DNA of 49,556 nt from Collinsella sp. (GCA_019419525.1 DXZU01000036.1:1-49556), one strand, 5' to 3'; positions 23,184 through 31,801 are shown, numbered from the stretch's first letter. The notes: a model not told the origin generated them from the sequence alone. Numbers and translations are program-made.

Positions 23184-23326
23184 AAAACGGCCTCCTTAAA
23201 TAGATAACGAACAAGAATCGACCGTCCGAGCCACGGCACCTTGCCTTTCAATCGTCGGGCATGACCACCAGGTCTATGCCCTCCTCTTTCAAGGCAATCT
23301 GCCGCACCTCGAACGGTCGACAAATA

Positions 23327-24793
23327 CTAGAGACTCTTAATACGAGTGCCCGCGGCAGTATCCTCGATCGTCAGCCCGAGGTCCTTGAGCTGGTCGCGGA
23401 TGGCGTCGGCCAGATCCCAGTTCTTGGCGGCGCGGGCCTCGGCGCGGGCCTCGAGAATCTTGGCAGCGGCCTCGTCCACGTCGTCGCCCGTGTAGGCAAC
23501 CAGGCCGGCGGCTACGCCCAGCAGGCCCAGCGGCAACTCGACCTTTGGCTCGGGGAGCTCAACGCCAAACGTATCGAGCAGCTCGACCAGCGTATCAGCG
23601 GCAGCCAGGGCTGCGGCCTTGTCAGCAGCATCGCCCGCCTGCTCCAGGTACTGGTTGCACTCGGTCACAAAACCAAAGACAGCACCCATGGCACCGGCGG
23701 TATTAAAGTCGTCGTCCATGCACTCCTTAAAAGTGGCACGGGTCTCGGCGGCCTTGGCGGCAAACGCCTCGGATGCTGCCTCATCGGCATCGGCCGTCGC
23801 ATGGTTCGCGGCCCAGCGCAGGTTCTCGACCGTACCGGCGATACGCGTGAGCGAGTTCTCGGCACCCTCCAGGCGCTCCCAAGAGAAATCGAGCGGCGAG
23901 CGATAGCTCGTCTGCAGCATCAGCAGACGCAGAGCAGCAGCGGAGTGCTGCTCGAGGACCTCGGCCAGCGTAAAGAAGTTGCCGAGCGACTTGGACATCT
24001 TCTCGCCGTCGACCAGCAGCATGCCCGTGTGCATCCAGGTGTTGGAGAAACCCTGGTGCCAGGCGCAGGTGGCCTGGGCGCACTCGTTCTCGTGATGCGG
24101 GAAGGCAAGGTCGGAGCCGCCGCCGTGGATGTCGATCGGGGTGCCCAGGTAGCGATGCACCATGGCGGCGCACTCGGTGTGCCAACCGGGACGGCCTTCG
24201 CCCCAGGGGCTCGGCCAGCTGGGCTCGCCGGGCTTGGCGGCCTTCCACAGGGCAAAGTCGAGCGGGTCGTTCTTGTCCTCGTTCTCCTCGATGCGCGCGC
24301 CAACCATCAGATCGTCGATGTTGCGGCCCGAGACCTGACCATAGTTGGGATCGCTGCGCACGGCAAAGTACACGTCGCCGTTATCGGCGGCGTAGGCATG
24401 GCCCTGCTCGATAAGCGTCTTGATCATAGCGATCATGGGGCCGATCTCCTTGGTGGCGCGGGGGCGCACATCGGGATTGAGCACGTTGGCGGCACGCATG
24501 ACGCCGATGAACTTGTCGGAGAACTCCGTCGCGACCTCGGCGGCCGTGCGGCCCTGCTCGTTGGCGCGCTTGATGATCTTGTCATCGACATCGGTGAGGT
24601 TCTGGGCGAACGTGACCTCGTAGCCGCTCGCGATGAGCCAGCGACGAATCACGTCAAAGCTGATGAACGTGCGGGCATTGCCGATGTGGATGTTGTCGTA
24701 GACCGTGGGGCCGCACACGTACATGCGGACCTTGCCGGACTCGATGGGCTGGAACTCTTCCTTTTTATGGGTAGCGCTGTTGTAGATACGCAT
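23327..24793 (-). CDS. cysS: Cysteinyl-tRNA synthetase
   Basis: A 488-residue class I synthetase. It shows the HIGH motif HIGN (NIHIGNARTFISF), KMSKS (GEKMSKSLGNF), zinc-binding Cys near residue 28 (YVCGPTVYD), and CAQ with HHENE ligands. The C-terminal DALR helical bundle ends LKDLGLTIEDTAAGTRIK. Start 24793 after a weak ribosome site, 3 nt from the ispF stop. A 143-nt gap separates it from rlmB, where Bacillus carries mrnC; only a 24-codon open fragment is seen there. Confidence 0.96.
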   Translation of the reverse strand: MRIYNSATHKKEEFQPIESGKVRMYVCGPTVYDNIHIGNARTFISFDVIRRWLIASGYEVTFAQNLTDVDDKIIKRANEQGRTAAEVATEFSDKFIGVMRAANVLNPDVRPRATKEIGPMIAMIKTLIEQGHAYAADNGDVYFAVRSDPNYGQVSGRNIDDLMVGARIEENEDKNDPLDFALWKAAKPGEPSWPSPWGEGRPGWHTECAAMVHRYLGTPIDIHGGGSDLAFPHHENECAQATCAWHQGFSNTWMHTGMLLVDGEKMSKSLGNFFTLAEVLEQHSAAALRLLMLQTSYRSPLDFSWERLEGAENSLTRIAGTVENLRWAANHATADADEAASEAFAAKAAETRATFKECMDDDFNTAGAMGAVFGFVTECNQYLEQAGDAADKAAALAAADTLVELLDTFGVELPEPKVELPLGLLGVAAGLVAYTGDDVDEAAAKILEARAEARAAKNWDLADAIRDQLKDLGLTIEDTAAGTRIKSL

Positions 24794-24796
24794 TCG

Positions 24797-25291
24797 TTAC
24801 TCCTTAACGGTTTTCTGTAGCAGGCAGACGGCCCAGGCACCGATTCCCTCGCCCTGGCCTTCCCAACCGAGCTTTTCGGTCGTAGTGGCGGCGACGCCCA
24901 CGTTTTCCACGTCGACGCCCAGGGCATGGGCAAGGTTGGCGCGCATGGCATCGCGGTGCGGAGTGATCTTGGGTTGCTGACAGGCAATGGTGCAATCGGC
25001 ATCGACAAACTCAAAGCCCAGCTCGCGTGCATAGTCCATCACGCGGGCAAGTAGCACCATCGAGTCGGCACCCTCGTAGGCGGGATCGGTGTCGGGGAAC
25101 AGCTTGCCGATGTCTCCCCCGCGGCAGGCGCCCAGAATGGCGTCGGCCAAGGCGTGCGCGAGCACATCGGCATCAGAGTGGCCCAGCAGGCCGCGCTCGT
25201 AGGGAATGTCAACCCCGCCGATGATACATCGACGCCCCTCCACCAAACGGTGGACGTCGTAGCCGTGGCCAATGCGCAGGTTACTGAACAT
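24797..25291 (-). CDS. ispF: 2-C-methyl-D-erythritol 2,4-cyclodiphosphate synthase
   Basis: A 164-residue IspF, fifth enzyme of the MEP isoprenoid pathway. GHGYDVH supplies metal ligands Asp and His; GGVDIPYERGLLGHSDADVLAHALADA and the LFPDTDP block follow, and TTTEKLGWEGQGEGIGA is the C-terminal signature. It overlaps the end of ispD by 11 nt, as expected for a coupled ispDF pair; ispE is elsewhere in this window. No hydrophobic extension or fusion to IspD. Confidence 0.96.
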   Translation of the reverse strand: MFSNLRIGHGYDVHRLVEGRRCIIGGVDIPYERGLLGHSDADVLAHALADAILGACRGGDIGKLFPDTDPAYEGADSMVLLARVMDYARELGFEFVDADCTIACQQPKITPHRDAMRANLAHALGVDVENVGVAATTTEKLGWEGQGEGIGAWAVCLLQKTVKE

Positions 25292-26009
25292 GGGGAAGGT
25301 CCTCTCCCTCGGCCATGCGACCGAGCAGAATCGCGGTTACGGGACGCAGGTCCTCGGGCACCGTCACCTTAAGGTTATCGCGCGGGCTCTGGACACAGCG
25401 GACGCGCCCGCCCATGCGCTCGACCAGCGATGAATCGTCGGTGCCGATAAAGCCCTCGGCGAAAGCAGCGGCGTGAGCGCGCTTCATGGCGTCGACGCTA
25501 AAGATCTGCGGCGTCTGCGCGGCCCAATAGAGCTCGCGCGGCGGCGTCTCGACGATGTTGTCGCCATCGACGATCTTGAGCGTGTCGATGGCAGGCTGGC
25601 CGCACACGACGCCGTCGAGGGCACGGTCGCCCACAAGCACGTCGATCGCATGATCGATGGCCTCGGTCGTAATGAGCGGACGGGCGCCGTCGTGGATGGC
25701 GACATATTCGAAACCCGCCGGAGCCGCATGCACGCCGGCACGGGTGGAATCCTGGCGGGTCTCGCCGGCATCGGCAAAGCTGATGGGCGTGTCATAGTCA
25801 AACGGGTCGATGGCCAGGCGGCGCATCTCGGCACGGCGCTCGGAAGGACACACCACCACGATGTGGCCGACCTTATTGCTACGGTCAAATGCGCGGATAG
25901 ACCAGCTCATGAGCGGACGGCCCGCCACGTTAACGAGCTGCTTGCCGCCGGGATTTCCAAAGCGCTGGCCGCTGCCGCCGGCAACGACCACGGCGCATAC
26001 GGGCGCCAT
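25281..26009 (-). CDS. ispD: 2-C-methyl-D-erythritol 4-phosphate cytidylyltransferase
   Basis: A 242-residue IspD, which attaches CMP to methylerythritol phosphate. The nucleotide-binding loop VVVAGGSGQRFG, HDGARPLIT, and the C-terminal VRCVQSPRDNLKVTVPEDL match the family. Its ATG overlaps the disA stop (TAATG). Part of the disA-ispD-ispF-cysS-rlmB-yacP operon. Confidence 0.95.
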   Translation of the reverse strand: MAPVCAVVVAGGSGQRFGNPGGKQLVNVAGRPLMSWSIRAFDRSNKVGHIVVVCPSERRAEMRRLAIDPFDYDTPISFADAGETRQDSTRAGVHAAPAGFEYVAIHDGARPLITTEAIDHAIDVLVGDRALDGVVCGQPAIDTLKIVDGDNIVETPPRELYWAAQTPQIFSVDAMKRAHAAAFAEGFIGTDDSSLVERMGGRVRCVQSPRDNLKVTVPEDLRPVTAILLGRMAEGEDLPHVQ

Positions 26010-27076
26010 TATGCGTTCCCCTGTTTGGTGCCCTTCATGCGGTACAGGGAGTCCGCAAGAATGGCAGGGTTGTTGACGCCAAAGTCGCCCAGGCGCTCCG
26101 GATCCTCGCTGATGTCGTCCATGAGCTCCTGTAGCGATCCATACTCGTCGACGATCTTCTCGGCCACGCCGTCGCGCACGACGGACACGCGCGAAAGCGT
26201 GCGCAGGCCCAGCGGTGTCATGACGGAGTCCTCGTCCAGGTCGTCGTAACCCAGAACTGCCGCCACGTGCTGCGGGTCGGACAGGTCCTTAGGCGTCATA
26301 CGGCTCAGGTTGGCGCGGATCTTTTCGGCATTGGCCTCGGAGGAATCGCTCGCATAGTCGCGAATCATCAGGTCGTACTCGGTATCCATGCTGGAGCCGG
26401 CGAGCTGCTCGAGCTGCATCTGCACGAGCTTGCCCTGGTTGCCCAGCTTGACAATGCAATCCTTAAGCTCAGTCTTTGCCTGCTGCATGATCTCGAAACT
26501 CGAGAAAATGCCGGTGATATCGGCGAGCGTAACGTAGTCATCGAGCTCGAGGGCCGTCAGGCGCAGCAGGGAGCGATCGAGCGACTGACGGGTAGTCTGG
26601 AGCGTGGCGACGAGCTGGTTGACCGAGCTCATGATGGTGGTGACGGGCTGGATCTCATAGCTCTTGCCGTGAACGTACACGTTGACGACGGCACGACGAG
26701 CCGAAACCGAGATCACGATGGCGTCGGTGAGCACCGACATGCGAGCGGCAGTACGGTGACGCATGCCCGTTTCACTCGTGGCGAGCGAGGGATCGGGATT
26801 GAGGTGGAAGTTGGCGCGCAGGATCTGGATGAGGTCGCCATCGATGACGATGGCGCCGTCCATCTTGGAAAGCTCGAACAGGCGGTTCGAGGTAAACGAA
26901 ATGTTGAGCGGGAAGCCGTCGTTACCGGCAGCGAGTACGTTTTCGGTGTCGCCGACGCAGATAAGGGCACCCAGGTGACCAGCAATGATCATGTCGAGGG
27001 CGGTGCGGATCGGCTGGCCGGGGGCAGTCAGGCGAATAGCCTGTTCCATACGCTTTTGCAGCTCGTTCTTATCCAA
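26009..27076 (-). CDS. disA: DNA integrity scanning protein, diadenylate cyclase DisA
   Basis: A 355-residue DisA that makes the second messenger c-di-AMP and pauses at branched DNA. The DAC domain has both catalytic motifs: Asp73-Gly-Ala and Arg106-His-Arg108. A helical linker follows and a C-terminal helix-hairpin-helix domain (LSDPQHVAAVLGY...LGLRTLSRVSVVRDGVAEKIVDEYGSLQELM). All key residues are present, so activity is expected. First gene of the operon on this strand; a divergent manganese exporter with riboswitch lies upstream. Confidence 0.95.
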   Translation of the reverse strand: MDKNELQKRMEQAIRLTAPGQPIRTALDMIIAGHLGALICVGDTENVLAAGNDGFPLNISFTSNRLFELSKMDGAIVIDGDLIQILRANFHLNPDPSLATSETGMRHRTAARMSVLTDAIVISVSARRAVVNVYVHGKSYEIQPVTTIMSSVNQLVATLQTTRQSLDRSLLRLTALELDDYVTLADITGIFSSFEIMQQAKTELKDCIVKLGNQGKLVQMQLEQLAGSSMDTEYDLMIRDYASDSSEANAEKIRANLSRMTPKDLSDPQHVAAVLGYDDLDEDSVMTPLGLRTLSRVSVVRDGVAEKIVDEYGSLQELMDDISEDPERLGDFGVNNPAILADSLYRMKGTKQGNA

Positions 27077-27246
27077 GGCATCGCTCCCATCGTATACGCT
27101 CCATAAACGCTAAATAGTTTCTCACGATTTGTCCCCGCAGCGCTTGCGAAATCCGATGCTTACAGAATGAGCGAACACCGCTGGGGTAGTCAAAAGAGCC
27201 CCAACCCAAATGAGCTGCTTATGTGGTAGCATCGGGGTTCACATGA

Positions 27247-27391
27247 ATGAGGGAGTAGTCGCGTGACCGGGTTCGCCTCCGGTGGCGCGGTAAGTCAACA
27301 CACTGGCCGATGCGGCCTGGCTTGCCTTAATGAACGAGACTCGTGGCTGTGCGCGCAACGCGTACGCCACGGGTCTTTTTTGTTACTCCCC
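27247..27391 (+). ncRNA. yybP-ykoY manganese riboswitch
   Basis: The leader of mntP carries a yybP-ykoY-like aptamer. The closing stem GGGAGTA (27251-27257) pairs with TACTCCC (27384-27390). Internal arms GACCGGGTTCGCCTCCGG and CTGGCCGATGCGGCCTGG, with the conserved CAACACAC and AACGAGACTCG segments, are present. GACTCGTGGC (27328-27337 region) and GCCACGGGTC followed by TTTTTT form an alternative intrinsic terminator. Mn(II) binding would prevent the terminator and allow mntP expression, as known for this class. The assignment is by motif and the mntP context. Confidence 0.8.
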
Positions 27392-27432
27392 CAAGAGGTA
27401 CACGCGGGCCCGCCCGCAGAGAGAGCCAGACT

Positions 27433-28011
27433 ATGGGACTCGCAGAGCTCGTGCTGCTCGCCGTTGGCCTTTCGATGGACGCCTTTGCCGTATCCATCTG
27501 CAAGGGCCTTGGCATGAAGAAGATCAACCTTAAAGTCGCCGCGGTGCTCGGCCTGTTCTTTGGCGGCTTTCAGGCCGGCATGCCCGTAATCGGATGGGCG
27601 CTTGGCAGTCAATTCATGGGCATCATCGGACCCATCGACCACTGGATCGCCTTTATTCTGCTCGCCTTCATCGGCGGCAAAATGCTGTGGGAGGCCTTTA
27701 CCGAGGACGAGGACGAAGGCGACAACAAGAATGCCGAGAGGATTGACCTGGGCGAGTACCTAATCCTTGCCATCGCCACCTCGATTGATGCCCTAGCCGT
27801 AGGCATCTCGTTTGCGGCACTCTCGGTCGACATCGTTCCCGCCGTATCGCTTATCGGCGTCACAACGTTTATCTTCTCTGTCGCCGGCGTGGCGATTGGC
27901 CACACCTTTGGCGCACGCTACGAAAAACCCGCCACCATCGTGGGCGGCATCGTGCTCACCCTCATCGGACTTAAGATCTTGCTTGAGCATCTGGGGATTT
28001 TGGCGCTGTAA
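27433..28011 (+). CDS. mntP: Manganese efflux pump MntP
   Basis: A 192-residue membrane exporter that removes excess Mn(II). Six hydrophobic helices and two inverted repeats, each bearing the family aspartate: SMDAFAVSICKGLG near residue 15 and TSIDALAVGISFA near residue 120. The usual length is about 190. Start 27433 is after a purine-rich site; an upstream in-frame ATG at 27343 falls inside the riboswitch and is not used. The riboswitch directly upstream explains its regulation. Confidence 0.95.
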   Translation: MGLAELVLLAVGLSMDAFAVSICKGLGMKKINLKVAAVLGLFFGGFQAGMPVIGWALGSQFMGIIGPIDHWIAFILLAFIGGKMLWEAFTEDEDEGDNKNAERIDLGEYLILAIATSIDALAVGISFAALSVDIVPAVSLIGVTTFIFSVAGVAIGHTFGARYEKPATIVGGIVLTLIGLKILLEHLGILAL

Positions 28012-28047
28012 CGCCAAACGCAATCGCTCAAAACTCAACGCCAGTAC

Positions 28048-28080
28048 AAGGCCTCATGCAAAGTTTTGCATGAGGCCTTT
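28048..28080 (+). terminator. mntP terminator, overlapping a HipB-type half-site
   Basis: AAGGCCTCATGCAAA (28048-28062) and TTTGCATGAGGCC (28065-28077) form a near-continuous palindrome ending in TTTT. The centre (ATGCAAAGTTTTGCAT) shares the TGCAAAA/TTTTGCA core of the operator that begins 4 nt later, so the same sequence may both end mntP and bind HipB. Confidence 0.7.
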
Positions 28081-28083
28081 TCG

Positions 28084-28124
28084 TGCAGACTTTTGCATGT
28101 CATACTGATATGCAAAAGTCTGCA
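28084..28124. promoter_or_regulatory. hipBA operator
   Basis: TGCAGACTTTTGCAT (28084-28098) and ATGCAAAAGTCTGCA (28110-28124) are perfect 15-bp inverted repeats, extended by TCA/TGA inside. The element lies immediately upstream of hipB and probably covers its promoter. Binding by HipB is inferred from position and symmetry. Confidence 0.7.
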
Positions 28125-28138
28125 TGTTGGAGATCGCC

Positions 28139-28609
28139 ATGGATACCCTTCCCATCACCACACCACGCCAAGCTGGCATCTACGTGCGCCAGGCACGCGA
28201 GGCTCAGGGTCTCACCCGTGCCGCCCTCGCCAAAACGGCCAGTGTTTCGGAGCGCCTGCTCGCATCGCTCGAGCTAGGAGACGCCACCGGCATTCGACTC
28301 GACAAGCTGCTGACGATTTTCAATGCTCTTGGACTGGCACTCGCCGCTCAAGGGGATATCGGCGAAGCAAAAAATGAGCGACCAGTCGACGCTCCGCATG
28401 CCAATCCGCTGCCTCGCAGCATCCCCAGGCGCCATCACACTCAACGTCCCCATCATCGCAACAGTCGTAGTACCGCCATTCCGGCTCTTGCAGATGCCCC
28501 CTTTACATCCGCACTTTACGACGAGATCTTCGCCGATTTCGTCATGTCCAATCTCGGAGTCTCGATTGCCGCAAACGCATCTAACCAAACCAAGCCCGAA
28601 GGGAAATAG
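28139..28609 (+). CDS. hipB: HipB-like antitoxin, XRE-family repressor
   Basis: A 156-residue protein with an N-terminal helix-turn-helix (about 8-75: AGIYVRQAREAQGLTRAALAKTASVSERLLASLELGD). It is followed by a long poorly conserved basic His/Pro/Arg-rich middle and a C-terminal helical part. It would bind and neutralise HipA and repress the operon through the inverted repeat at 28084-28124. Start 28139 is preferred over ATG 28124, which lies within the operator arm; GGAG is at 28129-28132. The hipA start is 4 nt after its stop. The C-terminal extension is longer than in E. coli HipB (88 residues). Confidence 0.85.
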   Translation: MDTLPITTPRQAGIYVRQAREAQGLTRAALAKTASVSERLLASLELGDATGIRLDKLLTIFNALGLALAAQGDIGEAKNERPVDAPHANPLPRSIPRRHHTQRPHHRNSRSTAIPALADAPFTSALYDEIFADFVMSNLGVSIAANASNQTKPEGK

Positions 28610-28612
28610 CCA

Positions 28613-29917
28613 ATGGCCAGAACATCACTTCGGACCATTATTTGCGGCGTACCTGCGGGAACGCTCACGCAAGATGAGAACGGTCTTATCAGCTTTACCT
28701 ACGATCATGACTATGACGGGCCAGCCCTATCGACCAACATACCCGTATCGAATCGCACATACGGACAACAGGTCATGAATCCGTACCTGTTTGGCCTTCT
28801 ACCCGATAGCGAGGACCAGCGAAAAGCGATTGCCGCCGAATTCGACGTTAGGCCCAACAATCCCGTTGCGTTGCTCAGCCATATCGGACTCGACTGTCCG
28901 GGCGGAGTGCAGTTTTATGCCGAAGAAGATGCCGACGCCGTCCTGCATCGCGCTGGCGATTACCGCCCTATAGACGACCACGAAATTGCTCTCCGCCTCA
29001 AGTCGATCAGAGATGACCGCGATGCATCGTGGATGGGTCTAGATGAAAGTTGGTCACTTGGAGGCAACCAGGGCAAGTTCGCGCTCGCGTTCATTAACGG
29101 CCGCTGGTGCGAATGCATGGGCTCCTCGCCCACGACGCATATTTTCAAAAATGGCGTTAACGGATTTAAACTCGAGGCTCTCAATGAGTTTGTCTGCATG
29201 AAAAGCGCCCAGCGCGCCGGTATCGCAACGGCAAACGTCGAATATCGTATGTTTGAGGACGAACCTACCCTCATTGTTGAGCGCTATGACCGCGTGAAAG
29301 TCGAAGACGGAACGATCAGGCGCCTACATCAAGAAGACCTCTGTCAGGCACTTGGGGTGATGCCCGCCCAAAAGTACACGGCAGACGGCGGCCCGACCAC
29401 ACGCGACATTCAAGAGCTCCTCGTAACTACGAGCCACCATCAACTTAACCTGCATCTGTTTACGCAGATACTGTTCTTCAACGCCATTATCGGCGCACCG
29501 GATGCGCATGCGAAAAACTATTCTCTGTTCCTTGGAAACGACGGCGCAGCCATGATGGCTCGAATGTACGATGTCGCATCGGGCTTGGCGTATGAGCGCA
29601 TGCGACGTCGGGCACGCCTTGCTATGAGCGTTGGCGGCGAAAATCGTGTGGGGCGCATCGGTCCAGGTGCTATCCGCCGATACCACGGTATGGGCGACCC
29701 CGCGCTGGAGACGGCGCTCACCGATGCCGGGCTATCCGAGAAGTTTTGCTTTGCGACCATGATGGACCTCGCCTACGAGGTACCCATTTGCATGGAAGAG
29801 GTCATGGACGAATACGCCGACCTGCCCGGCATGGCGGACCTGCGCGAGCATATGCTCGGCCCCGTCCGCGAAAACTGCCAGCGCACCCTCGACCTCATCA
29901 GGGCGGATATGGGCTAG
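28613..29917 (+). CDS. hipA: HipA-family serine/threonine kinase toxin
   Basis: A 434-residue HipA. N-subdomain 1 (about 1-110) includes PNNPVALLSHIGLDCPGGVQF. The P-loop-like segment SLGGNQGKFALA is at about residue 145. VERYDRV and HQEDLCQALGV are kinase-core blocks. The catalytic loop APDAHAKNY has Asp297 and Asn302, and the metal Asp320 is in MYDVASG. All catalytic residues are intact, so it should phosphorylate a target; E. coli HipA modifies GltX. Directly downstream of hipB; a strong terminator follows. Confidence 0.93.
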   Translation: MARTSLRTIICGVPAGTLTQDENGLISFTYDHDYDGPALSTNIPVSNRTYGQQVMNPYLFGLLPDSEDQRKAIAAEFDVRPNNPVALLSHIGLDCPGGVQFYAEEDADAVLHRAGDYRPIDDHEIALRLKSIRDDRDASWMGLDESWSLGGNQGKFALAFINGRWCECMGSSPTTHIFKNGVNGFKLEALNEFVCMKSAQRAGIATANVEYRMFEDEPTLIVERYDRVKVEDGTIRRLHQEDLCQALGVMPAQKYTADGGPTTRDIQELLVTTSHHQLNLHLFTQILFFNAIIGAPDAHAKNYSLFLGNDGAAMMARMYDVASGLAYERMRRRARLAMSVGGENRVGRIGPGAIRRYHGMGDPALETALTDAGLSEKFCFATMMDLAYEVPICMEEVMDEYADLPGMADLREHMLGPVRENCQRTLDLIRADMG

Positions 29918-29950
29918 ACGCCAATCAATTTCCCATTTCTTAAAAGAAGA

Positions 29951-29988
29951 GAGGGGGCACCCGTCGCAAAAGCTCGGATGCCCCCCTC
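29951..29988. terminator. Bidirectional terminator between hipA and pepD
   Basis: GAGGGGGCACCCG and CGGATGCCCCCCTC pair around TCGCAAAAGCT. It serves the convergent hipA and pepD genes. Confidence 0.75.
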
Positions 29989-30043
29989 ATAATGTCATTT
30001 GCAATCCGCTAGCACGTGGCTCGGACCGCTGCTAGCGCGACCT

Positions 30044-31501
30044 TTACGCAGCGAGGCGCTTGAGGACGTCGATGAGCAGCTCGTAGAAGCGCTCGGCAGA
30101 AGCGAGCTCCATGCTCTCGTCCGGGGTGTGGACATCGGAGAGCGTCGGGCCCACGGCGATGGCGTCCAGGCCGTGCAGGGCCTCAGCAAACAGGCCGCAC
30201 TCAAGGCCAGCGTGAATGGACTCGATGCGCAGCTCGGAGCCAAAGAGCTCGCGATAGCTCTCGACAAAAACGTCGCGGACCGGCGAATGCTCGGCATAGC
30301 TCCAGCCGGGATACTCGAACTCAAACTTGGCGTCGAAGCCCAAGACATCGGCCAGCGTCTGCAGGCGGTCCTTGAACTCGTTCTGCAGCGAGGTGATCGA
30401 GGAGCGCGGGGACAGCATGATCTTGACCTGGTCGTCGGAAGTGGCGACCACGCCGATGTTGGAGGAAACCTCGACGGAGCCGTCGGTGGCGACGTTGCGG
30501 CGAATCACGCCATTAGGGGCAAGACGCAGGGCGCGGATGAGGGCAAGCGCGGACTTCTGATCCATGGCCTCGACCTCGGCGTCGTCGGCAATCTCGACGG
30601 TGCAGGTAAAGCCGGGGTCGAAGACCTCGAGCTCGGCAGTGACGTCGGCGATGATGTCCTTTGCGATCTGGGCCGCGGCCTCGGCGGCAGCGTGGTCGGC
30701 GTAAACCAGCTCGGCCTTACACTCACGGTTGATGGCGTTGTCCTTAGTGCCGCCGTTAAAGCTAACGATGGCGGGCTCGCCGGCGACCATCAGGCGGTCG
30801 ATGATGCGGGCCATGATGAGGTTGCCGTTGCCGCGCTCCAGGTTGATATCGTTGCCGGAATGACCACCCAGTAGGCCGGAGATGTCGAGCGCGAGGGTGC
30901 TGCCGGTCTTGTGCTCGCGCACGATGGGGCAGGTGTAGGTAACAACGACGCCGCCGGCGCAGCTGACGGTGGCAACGCCCTCTTCCTCGGAGTCAAGGTT
31001 AATCATGGTGCGGGCGCTAATCTGGGACTTGTCGAGCGTCTCGGCGCCGACCAGGCCAGTCTCCTCGTCGGTGGTGAATACGCACTCGAGGGCGGGGTGA
31101 GCAATCGAATCGTCGTTGAGCACAGTAAGCATCAGAGCGACAGCAATACCGTTGTCGGCGCCCAGGGTGGTGCCGTTAGCGGTGAGGACGCCGTCCTTCA
31201 CGACCAGGTCGATACCGTCGGTCGTAAAGTCGTGCTCAACAGAGCCCAACTTGTCGCACACCATATCGATGTGGCCCTGCAGCATCACAGTCGGGGCATT
31301 CTCGGCGCCGGCAGAAGCGGGCTTGCGAATGATGACGTTGTAGACCTCATCCTGGTACACATCGAGGCCGCGCTCCTTGGCAAACGCAACCAGGAAATCG
31401 CTGATGCCCTTCTCGTTGCCAGACCCACGGGGGATCGCGCTGACCTCCTCAAAGAAATGGAACAGCTGGGCGGGCTCGTAGCCGGTGATCTTGTAATCCA
31501 T
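30044..31501 (-). CDS. pepD: Aminoacyl-histidine dipeptidase (M20C, PepD family)
   Basis: A 485-residue cytosolic metallodipeptidase of family M20. Metal ligands are visible in VMLQGHIDMVCDK (His), GADNGIAVALML (Asp), TTDEETGLVGA (Glu-Glu) and the C-terminal IHAGLECGLF. The lid domain (GGHSGNDI) is complete. It would hydrolyse Xaa-His and other dipeptides taken up from the gut or protein turnover. Start 31501 follows AAGGAGG; the longer upstream frame has no ribosome site. Monocistronic: promoter at 31546 and terminator shared with hipA. Confidence 0.93.
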   Translation of the reverse strand: MDYKITGYEPAQLFHFFEEVSAIPRGSGNEKGISDFLVAFAKERGLDVYQDEVYNVIIRKPASAGAENAPTVMLQGHIDMVCDKLGSVEHDFTTDGIDLVVKDGVLTANGTTLGADNGIAVALMLTVLNDDSIAHPALECVFTTDEETGLVGAETLDKSQISARTMINLDSEEEGVATVSCAGGVVVTYTCPIVREHKTGSTLALDISGLLGGHSGNDINLERGNGNLIMARIIDRLMVAGEPAIVSFNGGTKDNAINRECKAELVYADHAAAEAAAQIAKDIIADVTAELEVFDPGFTCTVEIADDAEVEAMDQKSALALIRALRLAPNGVIRRNVATDGSVEVSSNIGVVATSDDQVKIMLSPRSSITSLQNEFKDRLQTLADVLGFDAKFEFEYPGWSYAEHSPVRDVFVESYRELFGSELRIESIHAGLECGLFAEALHGLDAIAVGPTLSDVHTPDESMELASAERFYELLIDVLKRLAA

Positions 31502-31545
31502 GGTGCCTCCTTGGCGCAACTGGTTAGACAGTAAGACATGCGCCT

Positions 31546-31574
31546 TGTATATTCCCAGACTTTGCGTGCATAAA
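31546..31574 (-). promoter_or_regulatory. Probable pepD promoter
   Basis: Minus strand TTTATG (31569-31574) and TATACA (31546-31551) with 17-nt spacing, 45 nt before pepD. Between 31575 and 31778 I see no gene and no T-box. Confidence 0.4.
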
Positions 31575-31778
31575 CCAGTCGAAAACGCCGAGCGCCCTTG
31601 CATCATCGGCTAACGGTGGGGAGACGCCACTTTATTAAGGTAAAGCAGGTTAGACGGGCCGCGCCGAAGGAACGTTGGACCCTTCAACCAACCTCAACGC
31701 TTGATCAACGTTTATGCATACGCCATTGATATGTTTAATGAGATCTACTTTGAACGAAGGGGGCTTTCCAACAGAAAA

Positions 31779-31801
31779 AGGGCGCTCCTTTGGAACGCCC
31801 T
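31779..31801 (-). terminator. Terminator of clpC
   Basis: AGGGCG (31779-31784) and CGCCCT (31796-31801), with extra pairs TCC/GGA inside, 25 nt after the clpC stop. Five T follow on the minus strand. Confidence 0.8.

Noticed and set aside
31610..31690. Possible T-box upstream of pepD (GGGTCCAACGTTCC on the minus strand)
   Set aside because: It does not match the conserved AGGGTGGNACCGCG box, and no specifier stem or terminator could be found.
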